Source: Azonexaceae bacterium
GTDB taxonomy: Bacteria; Pseudomonadota; Gammaproteobacteria; Burkholderiales; Rhodocyclaceae
DNA length: 46,139 bases
Direction of reading: 5' to 3'
Assembly (NCBI GenBank): GCA_009469675.1
Contig: SSSZ01000079.1
Coordinates: 1 to 46,139, forward strand
In this document: in pieces, positions 25,546 through 35,300 of the stretch
Layout: every line of letters begins with the position of its first letter
Position numbering within the stretch: the stretch's first letter is position 1
The notes under the pieces: model-generated
Seen by the model: only the letters and a program-made list of their open reading frames with translations
Database searches by the model: none
What the model was told of the DNA's origin: nothing
Made by a program: the position numbers and the translations under genes

Positions 25546-26631
25546 GTGGGTCTCGATCTGTCAGCGTTATTCAATCCCAAGGCGCGTCCGTTGCTCGGGC
25601 TCGATATCAGCTCGTCTTCGGTCAAGCTGGTTGAGCTGACCGCCAATGGGAAAGAGGGTTACCGCGTCGAGCGCTACACCATCGAGGTGTTGCCCAAGGA
25701 TGCGGTGTCGGATGGCAATATTGCCAACCTGGATGCCGTGGTGGAATGCGTCAAGAAGGCGTGGAAACGCCTCGGCACATCCACCCGCAACGTCGCCATG
25801 GCGCTGCCGGCCTCGGCAGTGATTACCAAGAAGGTAATCATGCCGGCAGGAATGCGCGACGACGAGCTGGAGGTCCAGGTCGAAACCGAGGCCAACCAGT
25901 ACATCCCGTTTTCCATCGACGAGGTCAATCTCGACTACCAGGTGCTTGGTCCGGCTCCGGCAGTGCCGGACGAACTCGAGGTACTGATCGCCGCCTCGAA
26001 AAAGGAGCGGGTCGAGGATCGCGTCGCCGTCGCCGAAGCGGCAGGTCTCAAGGCGGTGGTCATGGATGTTGAATCCTTTGCCGCCCTGGCGTCTTTCGAA
26101 TTGATCGAAAAACAGCTTCCCGAGGGCGGCAAGAATCAGGTGGTGGCGGTGGTCGACGCCGGCGCCAACGCCACGACACTGACCGTGATGCGCAACGGAC
26201 AGCAGGTTTACTCCCGGGAACAGGCCTTCGGTGGCAGCCAGCTCACCCAGGACATCGCCCGCCACTACGGCATGAGCCAGGAGGATGCCGAGGCCGCCAA
26301 GCGGGCCGGCAATCTGCCCGACGGCTACGAGACCGAGCTGCTCAACCCCTTCATGGAAAATTTTGCCCTCGAGGTATCGCGGGCGCTGCAATTCTTCTTC
26401 ACGTCCACCCAGTACAACCAGGTCGACCATCTGGTGCTTTCCGGCGGTTGTGCGGTCATCCCCGGTGTTGATGAGGTGGTGGCGACGCGGACCCAGGTCA
26501 ATACGATCGTCGCCAATCCCTTCGCCAACATGGTGCTCTCCGACAAAGTGAAGGCGAAAAGCCTGCTTGCCGACTCGTCCTCGCTGATGGTCGCCTGCGG
26601 ACTCGCTCTGCGGAGGTTTGATCCATCATGA
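25546..26631 (+). CDS. pilM: Type IV pilus assembly protein PilM
   Basis: Actin-like ATPase-fold protein on the cytoplasmic face, which recruits PilN. The 361-residue product has the N-terminal phosphate-binding GLDISSSSVKLVEL and a second VAVVDAGANATTLTV, both typical of FtsA/PilM folds. LVLSGGCAVIPGVDE comes towards the end. GTG start at 25546 is used; the short N-terminal segment LSALFNPKARPLLGLDISS fits the family. First gene of a five-gene run with 4-base overlaps throughout. Confidence 0.95.
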   Translation: MGLDLSALFNPKARPLLGLDISSSSVKLVELTANGKEGYRVERYTIEVLPKDAVSDGNIANLDAVVECVKKAWKRLGTSTRNVAMALPASAVITKKVIMPAGMRDDELEVQVETEANQYIPFSIDEVNLDYQVLGPAPAVPDELEVLIAASKKERVEDRVAVAEAAGLKAVVMDVESFAALASFELIEKQLPEGGKNQVVAVVDAGANATTLTVMRNGQQVYSREQAFGGSQLTQDIARHYGMSQEDAEAAKRAGNLPDGYETELLNPFMENFALEVSRALQFFFTSTQYNQVDHLVLSGGCAVIPGVDEVVATRTQVNTIVANPFANMVLSDKVKAKSLLADSSSLMVACGLALRRFDPS

Positions 26632-27230
26632 TGCGCATCAATCTACTCCCCCATCGCGAGGAAGCCCGCAAAGCCAGACGGCAGCAGTTTTTCTCGCTCC
26701 TCGGCATGGTCGCGGTTCTCGGTGGCCTGGTGGTTTTCCTGGTGTATTCGGTGATTTCCGGCTACATCGGCAGCCAGGAAGAGAAAAACGAGTTCCTCAA
26801 GAAGGAAATCGCCGTACTCGACAAGCAGATCGACCAGATCAAGCGCTTGAAGGAGCAGACCCAGGCCCTTCTGGCGCGCAAGCAGGTGATCGAGGCGCTG
26901 CAGCAGGACCGGGGCGAAACGGTGCATCTGCTTAGCGAACTGGTCAAGCAGGTACCCGAGGGCGTCTATCTGAAATCGCTGAAGCAGGACGGTGTCAAGG
27001 TCAACCTGACGGGCTACGTCCAGTCGAATGCCCGGGTTTCGACCCTGATGCGCAATCTGGAGGCTTCGCCCTGGCTTGAGCGCCCCGAACTGATCGAGAT
27101 CAAGGCGGTCGTGGTCGATAAGCGCCGGCTCAACGAATTCGGCATGAATGTCTATCTGACCCGCGTTCGCACCCAGGATTCGGGCAAGCCGGGGGCAAAG
27201 GCGGCGGATGCCGGAAAGGATAAGAAATGA
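26628..27230 (+). CDS. pilN: Type IV pilus assembly protein PilN
   Basis: Bitopic inner-membrane protein, 200 residues. The conserved cytoplasmic N-terminus RINLLPHREEARK binds PilM. A TM segment covers about residues 24-47, then a coiled coil (about 50-85) and a small periplasmic ferredoxin-like domain that pairs with PilO. Two ATGs in tandem (26628, 26631) could each start it. It overlaps pilM and pilO. Confidence 0.95.
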   Translation: MMRINLLPHREEARKARRQQFFSLLGMVAVLGGLVVFLVYSVISGYIGSQEEKNEFLKKEIAVLDKQIDQIKRLKEQTQALLARKQVIEALQQDRGETVHLLSELVKQVPEGVYLKSLKQDGVKVNLTGYVQSNARVSTLMRNLEASPWLERPELIEIKAVVVDKRRLNEFGMNVYLTRVRTQDSGKPGAKAADAGKDKK

Positions 27231-27901
27231 CCGCCACTTCCTTATCCCTTCCTGCTTCCCTGAGGGAGTTCGACTTCAAGGGCCTGGCGGACGATTTCCG
27301 CAACCTCAATCCCAATGACCCCGGGGCCTGGCCCCTGGCGCCGAAAATCGCCATTCTGGCGGCCTTGTTCGTCGCCATTCTCGGAGCCGGCTGGTGGTTC
27401 GTCTGGAACGATCAGATCACGGCCCTCGAAGGCAAGCAACAAGAAGAGGAACGCCTGAAGCAGGAGTTCCTCGACAAGAAACGCCAGGCGGTGAACCTGG
27501 AACTCTATACCCAACAATTGTCGGAAATCGACCGCTCCTTCGGGGCCTTGCTCAAGCAATTGCCCAACAAGTCGGAAATCGATGCCCTGTTGATCGAGGT
27601 AAACCAGGCGGGCCTGGGCCGGGGCCTGCAGTTCGAACTGTTCAAGCCGGGGCCGGAGCAGATCAAGGATTTTTACGCCGAATTGCCCATCACGGTCCGC
27701 ATCAACGGCACCTACCATGACTTCGGTACCTTTGCAGCCGATATCGCCAAGCTGCCGCGTATCGTCACCCTCAACAATATTGCGATTGCCAATCTGGCGA
27801 CCGGGCAACTCGTTTTGGATGCGACCACCAAGACCTTCCGTTATCTGGACGAAGACGAGGTGGCCAAACAGAAGAAGGCTGCGCAAGGAGCCAAGAAGTG
27901 A
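27227..27901 (+). CDS. pilO: Type IV pilus assembly protein PilO
   Basis: Partner of PilN in the inner-membrane alignment complex, 224 residues. A short cytoplasmic N-terminus is followed by one TM (about 41-60), a coiled coil (ALEGKQQEEERLKQEFLDKK) and a periplasmic domain with LKQLPNKSEIDALLIEVNQAG, which is typical. The C-terminus is Lys/Ala-rich. It overlaps pilN and pilP by 4 bases. Confidence 0.95.
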   Translation: MTATSLSLPASLREFDFKGLADDFRNLNPNDPGAWPLAPKIAILAALFVAILGAGWWFVWNDQITALEGKQQEEERLKQEFLDKKRQAVNLELYTQQLSEIDRSFGALLKQLPNKSEIDALLIEVNQAGLGRGLQFELFKPGPEQIKDFYAELPITVRINGTYHDFGTFAADIAKLPRIVTLNNIAIANLATGQLVLDATTKTFRYLDEDEVAKQKKAAQGAKK

Positions 27902-28443
27902 AACGTGCGATCATTGTCTTGCTCTGCTCTGGCCTCTGGGCCTGTTCCAGTGGCGATCACGAGGATCTGCGCCAGTGGATGCAGGAAAATACCAAGGACT
28001 TGAAGGGCAGCATTCCCAAGTTGCCCGAGGTAAAACCCTACCAGCCGGTTCCCTACGAGGTCGAGACCAGTCTTGATCCGTTCAAGCCGGGGAAAATCGA
28101 ACCGGAATCCAAGCAGAAACTGGGGGGCGGCAAGGGGGTCGGGTTGCAGCCCGATTACGAGGCCCGCGAGTTGCGCAACAGCCTGCTGGAGAAATACCCC
28201 CTCGAATCGCTGAAAATGATCGGTTACCTGAACGTTAACAAGCAGCCGATGGCGGTCATCCAGGCGGAACAGAACGTGAAGCAAGTCAAGCTGGGGGATT
28301 ATATCGGCTTGGATTTCGGGGTCGTAACCCAGATTTCGGACAAGGAAGTCACGCTGCGGGAATTGATTCAGGATGCCGCCGGTGACTGGAGCGAACGAAC
28401 CAGCTCGCTGTATCTGCAGGGCAAGGAGGGAAGCAAGAAATGA
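27898..28443 (+). CDS. pilP: Type IV pilus lipoprotein PilP
   Basis: Periplasmic lipoprotein that ties the PilNO complex to the PilQ secretin, 181 residues from GTG 27898. The signal ends in GLWAC with acylated Cys 16. A flexible Pro-rich linker (about residues 40-95, including KPYQPVPYEVETSLDPFKP) precedes the HR-type beta domain with LESLKMIGYLN and KLGDYIG, typical of PilP. Confidence 0.94.
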   Translation: MKRAIIVLLCSGLWACSSGDHEDLRQWMQENTKDLKGSIPKLPEVKPYQPVPYEVETSLDPFKPGKIEPESKQKLGGGKGVGLQPDYEARELRNSLLEKYPLESLKMIGYLNVNKQPMAVIQAEQNVKQVKLGDYIGLDFGVVTQISDKEVTLRELIQDAAGDWSERTSSLYLQGKEGSKK

Positions 28444-30554
28444 GAATCACATCATGGGTTAAGGCGGTGATTTCCGCTTCGTGCCTTGCAGCAGCCGGTT
28501 TGGTCATGGCCCAGTCGGCGACTGGGTCGAACAGTATTGAAGCACTCAATGTCGCGCAGCAGGGCGGCGACGTGCTGGTCCGTATCGACCTCAAAGAAGC
28601 GCTGACGGCGCCTCCGGCAGGATTCAGCGTCGCCAACCCGGCCCGGGTCGCCTTCGATTTCCCCGGCACGACGAACGCCCTCGGGCGCAACGCGCAATCG
28701 GTCAATGAAGGCGATCTCAAGAGCCTGAACGTCGTTCAGGCGGGCGACCGGACCCGGTTGGTGCTCAATCTGGTGCGCAACGTCAATTACTCGGCCCGTG
28801 TCGAGGGCAGGTCGCTGTTGGTGACTTTGTCGCCCATTGTCCGCGTGGTCGATTCCAGCGGTCAGAAAACGACGCGGTTCGCCGAGGAAAGCCTGGTCGG
28901 CAGCCGCCATGCCATCCGCGACGTGGCGTTCCGGCGGGGTAAGGACGGCGAGGGGCGGATCGTTGTCGACCTGAGCGACACCGGAACCGGGATCGATATC
29001 CGCCAGCAGGGCGCGGTACTGGTGGTCGACTTCCTGAAGACATCGCTGCCCGAGCACCTCCGCCGCAAGTTGGACGTCACCGACTTTGCGACGCCGGTCA
29101 CTTCCGTGGTCTCCGAGACCAAGGGCGACAGCGTGCGTATGACCATTTCGCCCCGGGGTCTCTGGGAGCACAACGCCTACCAGACCGACAATCAGTTCAT
29201 CGTCGAGGTCAAGAAGATCGTCGAGGATCCCAATAAGTTGGTGCAGGGAACCAAGATCGGTTACCAGGGGCCGCGGGTCAGCATCAACTACCAGAACGGC
29301 GATGTCCGCGCCCTGTTGCGGCTCATGGCCGAGGAACTGGGACTCAACGCGGTCATCAGCGAAACCGTTTCCGGCACGACGACCCTGGTTCTCAAGGACG
29401 TTCCCGCCGACCAGGTCATCGACATCATCTTCCAGCAAAAAGGGCTGGACATGAGGAAAAACGGCAACGTCATCCTCATTGCGCCCCGCGACGAAATCGC
29501 TACCCGGGAGAAGCTCGAATACGAAGCACGGCAGCAGATTGGTGACTTGGAGCCGTTACGCACCGAGATATTTCAGATTAACTACCACAAGGCTGAGACG
29601 ATCTTTACCGGCCTGAAGGACAAAACCCAGACACTTCTTTCCAAGCGTGGTGTGGTGACGGTCGATAGTCGATCCAATAAACTTTTCATTACCGATACGC
29701 CTTCCCGTCTTGAGGACGTCAGGCGTGTTATTAAAGAAATCGACATTCCGGCGCGACAGGTGCTGATTGAAGCCAGAATCGTCGAAGCTTCCGATGCATT
29801 CGCCAAGAACCTTGGGGTTCGGTTGGGTTTTAACACTGTCAGAACCGGCGGGCATGCTGCCGACACCCAGAACCGCCTGGGGATCGGCGGCGATTATCAG
29901 GCGACTGGCCAGTACAATGGATTGGTTCAGGGCACGCCTCCCTATCCCCAGATGCAGCAAGTTAATTTACCCGCGACCCCCCGGTCCGGAACTGCCGGAG
30001 CACTCTCTTTCCTTCTCTATAACGCTAATCGAACGCGTTTCCTGAACCTCGAACTCTCGGCGCTCGAAGCCGACGGTCGCGGCAAGGTGATCTCCAGCCC
30101 CCGCGTCATGACTGCCAACCAGATCGAGGCCTTGATCGAGCAGGGGGTTGAAATTCCCTACCAGCAGGCGACCAGTTCCGGGGCTACCAGCGTCTCGTTC
30201 AAGAAGGCCAACCTGGCGCTCAAGGTCAAGCCGCAGATCACCCCTGACGGGAAGATCACGCTGACTCTCGATGTCAACAAGGATACGCCTTCGACCCTGG
30301 TCACCCAGGGCGCGGGCGTGGCGATCGATACCAAACACGTCAAGACCGAAGTGCTGGTCGAAAACGGGGGTACCGTGGTGATCGGAGGTATCTACACCCA
30401 GAACCTCAAGAACAACACCAACAAGATCCCGCTTTTCGGCGATATTCCCTACGTCGGATGGCTGTTCAAGAACAACGAGGTCATCGACGACAAGACCGAG
30501 TTGCTGGTCTTCATCACCCCCCGTATCGTCAGCGAGAATTTGAACTTGAACTGA
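28440..30554 (+). CDS. pilQ: Type IV pilus secretin PilQ
   Basis: Outer-membrane channel through which pili emerge, 704 residues. A signal peptide (1-25) is followed by two AMIN peptidoglycan-binding domains (about 30-125 and 150-250). Then come the secretin N0 domain (VSINYQNGDVRALLRLMAEE onward, about 280-355), an N1 domain (about 375-445), and the secretin barrel with VPYVGWLFKN-like IPYVGWLFKN and LLVFITPRIV at the end. Length is normal. Composition drops to about 50% GC over 29521-29820, inside N1 and the start of the secretin domain, then recovers. A strong terminator follows the stop. Confidence 0.96.
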   Translation: MRITSWVKAVISASCLAAAGLVMAQSATGSNSIEALNVAQQGGDVLVRIDLKEALTAPPAGFSVANPARVAFDFPGTTNALGRNAQSVNEGDLKSLNVVQAGDRTRLVLNLVRNVNYSARVEGRSLLVTLSPIVRVVDSSGQKTTRFAEESLVGSRHAIRDVAFRRGKDGEGRIVVDLSDTGTGIDIRQQGAVLVVDFLKTSLPEHLRRKLDVTDFATPVTSVVSETKGDSVRMTISPRGLWEHNAYQTDNQFIVEVKKIVEDPNKLVQGTKIGYQGPRVSINYQNGDVRALLRLMAEELGLNAVISETVSGTTTLVLKDVPADQVIDIIFQQKGLDMRKNGNVILIAPRDEIATREKLEYEARQQIGDLEPLRTEIFQINYHKAETIFTGLKDKTQTLLSKRGVVTVDSRSNKLFITDTPSRLEDVRRVIKEIDIPARQVLIEARIVEASDAFAKNLGVRLGFNTVRTGGHAADTQNRLGIGGDYQATGQYNGLVQGTPPYPQMQQVNLPATPRSGTAGALSFLLYNANRTRFLNLELSALEADGRGKVISSPRVMTANQIEALIEQGVEIPYQQATSSGATSVSFKKANLALKVKPQITPDGKITLTLDVNKDTPSTLVTQGAGVAIDTKHVKTEVLVENGGTVVIGGIYTQNLKNNTNKIPLFGDIPYVGWLFKNNEVIDDKTELLVFITPRIVSENLNLN

Positions 30555-30573
30555 TACGGCAGGCGTTCAATCC

Positions 30574-30601
30574 GGGCCGGCTTTGCCGGCCCTTTTTCTT
30601 T
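30574..30601 (+). terminator. Intrinsic terminator after pilQ
   Basis: GGGCCGGC (30574-30581) pairs perfectly with GCCGGCCC (30585-30592) around TTT, followed by TTTTTCTTT. It sits 20 bases past the pilQ stop and 31 bases before the aroK start, so aroKB must rely on read-through or its own promoter. Confidence 0.88.
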
Positions 30602-30631
30602 GCCGGGGCCTGATCGGGTAAAATCGCCTTC

Positions 30632-31159
30632 GTGAATGCAGATGACAACGTTTACCTCGTCGGCCTGATGGGGGCTGGGAAAACGACGATCGGGCGCCAG
30701 CTTGCCAAGCGCCTGGGCCGTCAGTTTTTCGATTCCGACCACGAGATCGAGGCGCGTACCGGCGTCAATGTTCCGACCATTTTCGAAATCGAGGGCGAGG
30801 CCGGGTTTCGCCGACGGGAGGCGCAGACCATCGAAGCGCTGACGGCAGAGCGCGGCGTGGTCCTGGCCACCGGCGGAGGGGTCGTGCTCAACCCCGACAA
30901 TCGCCGCCGCCTGCACGATTCGGGCTGGGTGGTCTATCTCAACGTGCCGCCCGAAATGTTGTTCGAACGTACCCGCCACGACCGCAACCGGCCCCTACTG
31001 CGGGTCGCCGACCCCTTGGCCAAGCTGCGCGAACTCTACGCCGAGCGGGATCCGCTCTATCGCGAAGTTGCCCACCTGGTGGTCGACGGCGCCCGTCTTC
31101 CCGCGTCATCCGTCGTCCATCATCTTTTGCGAGAGTTTTCCCGCCAATGCAAACCTTGA
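30632..31159 (+). CDS. aroK: Shikimate kinase
   Basis: Phosphorylates shikimate in the chorismate pathway. The 175-residue product starts with GTG at 30632. It has Walker [10 protein letters not shown] (G11-K17), the shikimate-binding DSDHEIE, GxGGG-type TGGGVVL, and the lid Arg in RNRPLL. No strong ribosome binding site precedes it. It overlaps aroB by 13 bases. The pilMNOPQ-aroK-aroB order is typical of proteobacteria. Confidence 0.95.
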   Translation: MNADDNVYLVGLMGAGKTTIGRQLAKRLGRQFFDSDHEIEARTGVNVPTIFEIEGEAGFRRREAQTIEALTAERGVVLATGGGVVLNPDNRRRLHDSGWVVYLNVPPEMLFERTRHDRNRPLLRVADPLAKLRELYAERDPLYREVAHLVVDGARLPASSVVHHLLREFSRQCKP

Positions 31160-32241
31160 CCGTCTCCCTGGCGGAGCGCTCCTATCCTATCCACATCGGC
31201 CCTGGCCTGCTGGAGCGCGGCGACTTGATCGCCCCCCACTTCAAGCAGAAAAAAGCGCTGGTGGTGACCAATACCACCGTCGCGCCTCTCTATCTCGAGC
31301 GTCTTGCCGCCACCTTGGCCGCCATCGGCATCGAAGTTGCCTCGGTCGTCCTCCCCGACGGCGAGCAATACAAGACCTGGGAAACCCTCAACACCATCTT
31401 CGACGCCTTGCTGGCGGGGCGCTCCGAGCGCGGCACCACCCTCGTCGCCCTGGGTGGTGGGGTGATCGGTGATATGGGCGGTTTTGCCGCCGCCTGCTAC
31501 CAGCGCGGCATGCCCTTCATCCAGGTGCCGACCACGCTGCTCTCCCAGGTCGATTCGTCGGTGGGGGGGAAGACCGCCATCAACCATCCCCTGGGCAAGA
31601 ACATGATCGGCGCCTTCTATCAGCCCAAGCTGGTGCTGGCGGACATTGCCACCCTCGACACCTTGCCCGACCGCGAGCTTAGCGCCGGTCTGGCGGAAGT
31701 CATCAAATACGGCCTGATCCGTGATCTGCCTTTCCTCGTCTGGCTGGAGGCCAACATCGAAAGGCTGCTCCGCCGCGACCGCGAGGCGCTGATCGAGGCG
31801 GTCCATCGCTCCTGCGCCAACAAGGCCGAGGTGGTTGCCGCCGACGAACGGGAGGCCGGCGAACGGGCGCTTCTCAATCTTGGTCACACCTTCGGCCACG
31901 CCATCGAAGCCGGCATGGGCTACGGGGTCTGGCTGCACGGCGAAGCCGTCGCCGCCGGAACGATGATGGCTGTCGAGCTTTCCCGCCGGCTGGGTTGGCT
32001 GACCGACGCCGACGTCAGCCGCGTCGATAGCCTGTTGCAGCGGGCCGGCCTGCCAGTGCAGGGGCCACGGTTGGCGGCGGGTACCTATCTGGAACTCATG
32101 CAGCATGACAAGAAGGTCCAGGATGGCGTCCTCCGCCTCGTGTTGCTTGCCGGAATCGGCCGTGGCGTGGTCAGCGACGCGGCCACCACCGATCAGATCG
32201 AGGCGGCGATCATGGCGCGCTGCGCCGAAACGGGGCGCTGA
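31147..32241 (+). CDS. aroB: 3-dehydroquinate synthase
   Basis: NAD- and metal-dependent enzyme that makes 3-dehydroquinate from DAHP, the second step of the shikimate pathway. The 364-residue product has the NAD-binding [36 protein letters not shown], and the metal ligands in [12 protein letters not shown] and HGEAV. Start is the ATG at 31147. The stop lies inside a perfect 8-base-pair hairpin (32230-32249) with no T-run. Confidence 0.97.
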   Translation: MQTLTVSLAERSYPIHIGPGLLERGDLIAPHFKQKKALVVTNTTVAPLYLERLAATLAAIGIEVASVVLPDGEQYKTWETLNTIFDALLAGRSERGTTLVALGGGVIGDMGGFAAACYQRGMPFIQVPTTLLSQVDSSVGGKTAINHPLGKNMIGAFYQPKLVLADIATLDTLPDRELSAGLAEVIKYGLIRDLPFLVWLEANIERLLRRDREALIEAVHRSCANKAEVVAADEREAGERALLNLGHTFGHAIEAGMGYGVWLHGEAVAAGTMMAVELSRRLGWLTDADVSRVDSLLQRAGLPVQGPRLAAGTYLELMQHDKKVQDGVLRLVLLAGIGRGVVSDAATTDQIEAAIMARCAETGR

Positions 32242-32267
32242 CGCCCCGTCTGGTGCATCGCAGCATC

Positions 32268-32296
32268 TTGAATTGACAGGGGTTTCGCGGTATATT
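32268..32296 (+). promoter_or_regulatory. Promoter upstream of gltB
   Basis: TTGAAT (32268-32273) and TATATT (32291-32296) lie 17 bases apart. A perfect TTGACA at 32272-32277 overlaps the -35 region but would be too close to the -10. Transcription would begin near 32303, that is, before the terminator hairpin at 32322-32345. Confidence 0.5.
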
Positions 32297-32321
32297 CCCA
32301 GGTCGCCCCAACGATTCGTAC

Positions 32322-32345
32322 AAGCCGGCGCTCGCCGGCTTTTTT
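32322..32345 (+). terminator. Intrinsic terminator between the promoter and gltB
   Basis: AAGCCGGC (32322-32329) pairs with GCCGGCTT (32334-32341) around GCTC, ending in a T-run to 32345. It lies about 40 bases before the gltB ATG. It may end aroKB transcription, act as an attenuator of gltB, or end a very short RNA from the promoter just upstream. Confidence 0.8.
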
Positions 32346-32386
32346 CACCTTTGGCTTCGCCTAAGTTTATTGAAGGAACGAGAGTG

Positions 32387-35300
32387 ATGGAACCGGCAGT
32401 ACCTGAGCGGCAGGGTTTGTACGACCCCGCCAACGAGCACGACGCTTGCGGCGTGGGTTTTGTTGCCCATGTCAAAGGCCAGAAGAGTCACGGCATCGTC
32501 GAGCAGGGTTTGTTGATCCTGAAAAACCTGGATCACCGCGGCGCCGTCGGCGCCGATCCGTTGCAGGGTGATGGCGCCGGCATCCTCATTCAAATTCCCG
32601 ACCAGTTCTATCGCGAAGAAATGGCCCGGCAGGGCGTTGTCCTTCCGCCCGCCGGCGAATACGGCGTCGGTATGGTCTTCCTGCCCCAAGAGGCGGCTTC
32701 CCGCCATGCCTGCGTCGAGGAAATCGAGCGTTCGATCAAGGCCGAAGGCCAGGTGCTGCTGGGTTGGCGCGACGTGCCGACCAATGGCGAGATGCCCATG
32801 TCGCCGACGGTGCGCGCCAAGGAGCCGGTGATCCGTCAGGTTTTCGTCGGCCGCGGCCCCGACATTTTCGTTACCGACGCCCTGGAGCGGAAGCTTTACA
32901 TCATCCGCCGCCGTTCGGCCAACGCCATCAAGTCCCTGAAGTTGAAGCACGGCCAGGAATTCTACGTGCCCTCCTTCTCGGCCCGTACGGTCAACTACAA
33001 AGGCCTGCTGCTGGCCGACCAGGTCGGCGTCTACTACCTCGACCTCCAGGACAAGCGCACCGTTTCCGCCCTGGCCCTGGTACACCAGCGCTTCTCGACC
33101 AATACCTTCCCGACCTGGGATCTCGCCCATCCCTTCCGCATGATCGCCCACAACGGCGAAATCAACACCCTGCGCGGCAACGTGAACTGGTTCAAGGCCC
33201 GGGAGCAGGCGATTTCCTCGCCCATCCTCGGCGCCGACCTGCAGAAGGTGTGGCCGCTCCATTACCCCGGCCAGTCGGACTCGGCCTCCTTCGACAACTC
33301 CCTCGAGTTGCTCGTCATGGGCGGCTACTCGCTGGCCCACGCCATGATGCTGATGATTCCCGAAGCCTGGGAAAAGCACACCCTCATGGACGAAAACCGG
33401 CGCGCCTTCTACGAATACCACGCCGCCATGATGGAACCCTGGGATGGCCCGGCCGCGGTCGCCTTCACCGACGGCCGCCAGATCGGCGCCACCCTTGACC
33501 GCAACGGCCTGCGTCCCGCCCGCTATCTCGTCACCGACGACGACCTCGTGGTCATGGCCTCGGAGTCCGGCGTCCTGCCGATCCCGGAGAAAAAGATCGT
33601 CAAGAAGTGGCGCTTGCAGCCCGGCAAGATGTTCCTCATCGACATGGAGCAGGGCCGCATCATCGACGACAAGGAATTGAAGGATTCCCTCGCCAAGTCC
33701 AAGCCCTACCGCGAGTGGATCGAAAAGATCCGCATCAAGCTCGACGCCGTTCCGGCCGCCGAGGAAAAGACCGAAGCCGCCCCGGCATCGCTCCTCGACC
33801 GCCAGCAGGCCTTCGGCTACACCCAGGAAGACATCAAGGTCATCCTCGAACCCATGGTCCAGAACGGCGAGGAAGCCACCGGCTCGATGGGTACTGATTC
33901 CGCCCTGCCGGTTCTCTCCGACAAGTCGAAGACCCTCTACGCCTACTTCAAGCAGCTTTTCGCCCAGGTCACCAATCCGCCGATCGACCCGATCCGCGAA
34001 GAACTGGTCATGTCCCTGGTGTCCTTCGTCGGTCCCAAGCCCAACCTCCTCGACATCACCGACATCAACCCGCCCATCCGCCTGGAAGTGTCCCAGCCGG
34101 TGCTGACGGCGGCGGACATGGAGAAGCTGCGGCACATCCAGAAATACACCGGCGGCAAATTCCGCTCCTTCGAACTCGACATCTGCTACCCGGTGGCCTG
34201 GGGCCAGGCCGGCGTTGAGGCTCGCCTGGCTTCGCTGGCGGCCGATGCCGAGGATGCCGTCCGCTCCGGCGCCAACATCCTGATCGTTTCCGACCGCAAG
34301 GTCGACGCCGACCACGTGGCCATTCCGGCCCTGCTCGCCACCTCCGCCATCCACCAGCATCTCGTCAAGAAAGGTCTGCGCACCAGCACCGGCCTGGTGG
34401 TCGAGACCGGCTCGGCGCGGGAAGTGCATCATTTCGCGCTGCTCGGCGGCTACGGCGCCGAAGCCGTCCATCCCTACCTGGCGCTGGAAACCATCGAGTC
34501 CTTCGCCAAGGGCGACGCCGAGAAGGCCGAGAAGTTCGTCAAGAACTTCGTCAAGGCCATCGGCAAGGGCCTCATGAAGGTCATGTCCAAGATGGGCATC
34601 TCCACCTACATGTCGTACACCGGCGCCCAGATTTTCGAGGCCATTGGCCTGCAGAAGGACTTCGTCGAGAAGTACTTCACCGGCACCCCGTCCAACGTCG
34701 AAGGCATCGGCGTCTTCGAAGTCGCCGAGGAGGCCATCCGCCTGCACCGGGCGGCCTTCTCCGACGACCCGGTCCTGGCCACCATGCTCGACGCCGGCGG
34801 CGAATACGCCTACCGCATCCGCGGCGAAGAGCACCTGTGGACGCCGGACTCCATCGCCAAGCTGCAGCATGCGACGCGCTCCGGCAAGGCCGACACTTAC
34901 AAGGAATACGCCAAGCTCATCAACGACCAGACCAAGCGCCACCTGACCCTGCGCGGCCTCTTCGAGTTCAAGCCCCAAGGGGCCCCGATCCCGCTGGATG
35001 AAGTCGAGCCGGCCAAGGAAATCGTCAAGCGCTTCGCCACCGGCGCCATGTCGCTCGGTTCCATCTCCACCGAGGCCCACACCACCCTGGCCATCGCCAT
35101 GAACCGCATCGGCGGCAAGTCCAACACCGGCGAAGGCGGCGAGGACGCCAAGCGCTTCGCCCCGGTCAAGGGCGGCGCCCTGCTCTCGGACATCGTCGGC
35201 AAGTCGCGCATCGAACGCGACATCGAGTTGAAGGACGGCGACTCCCTGCGTTCCGCCATCAAGCAGGTCGCTTCCGGCCGTTTCGGCGTCACCACCGAAT

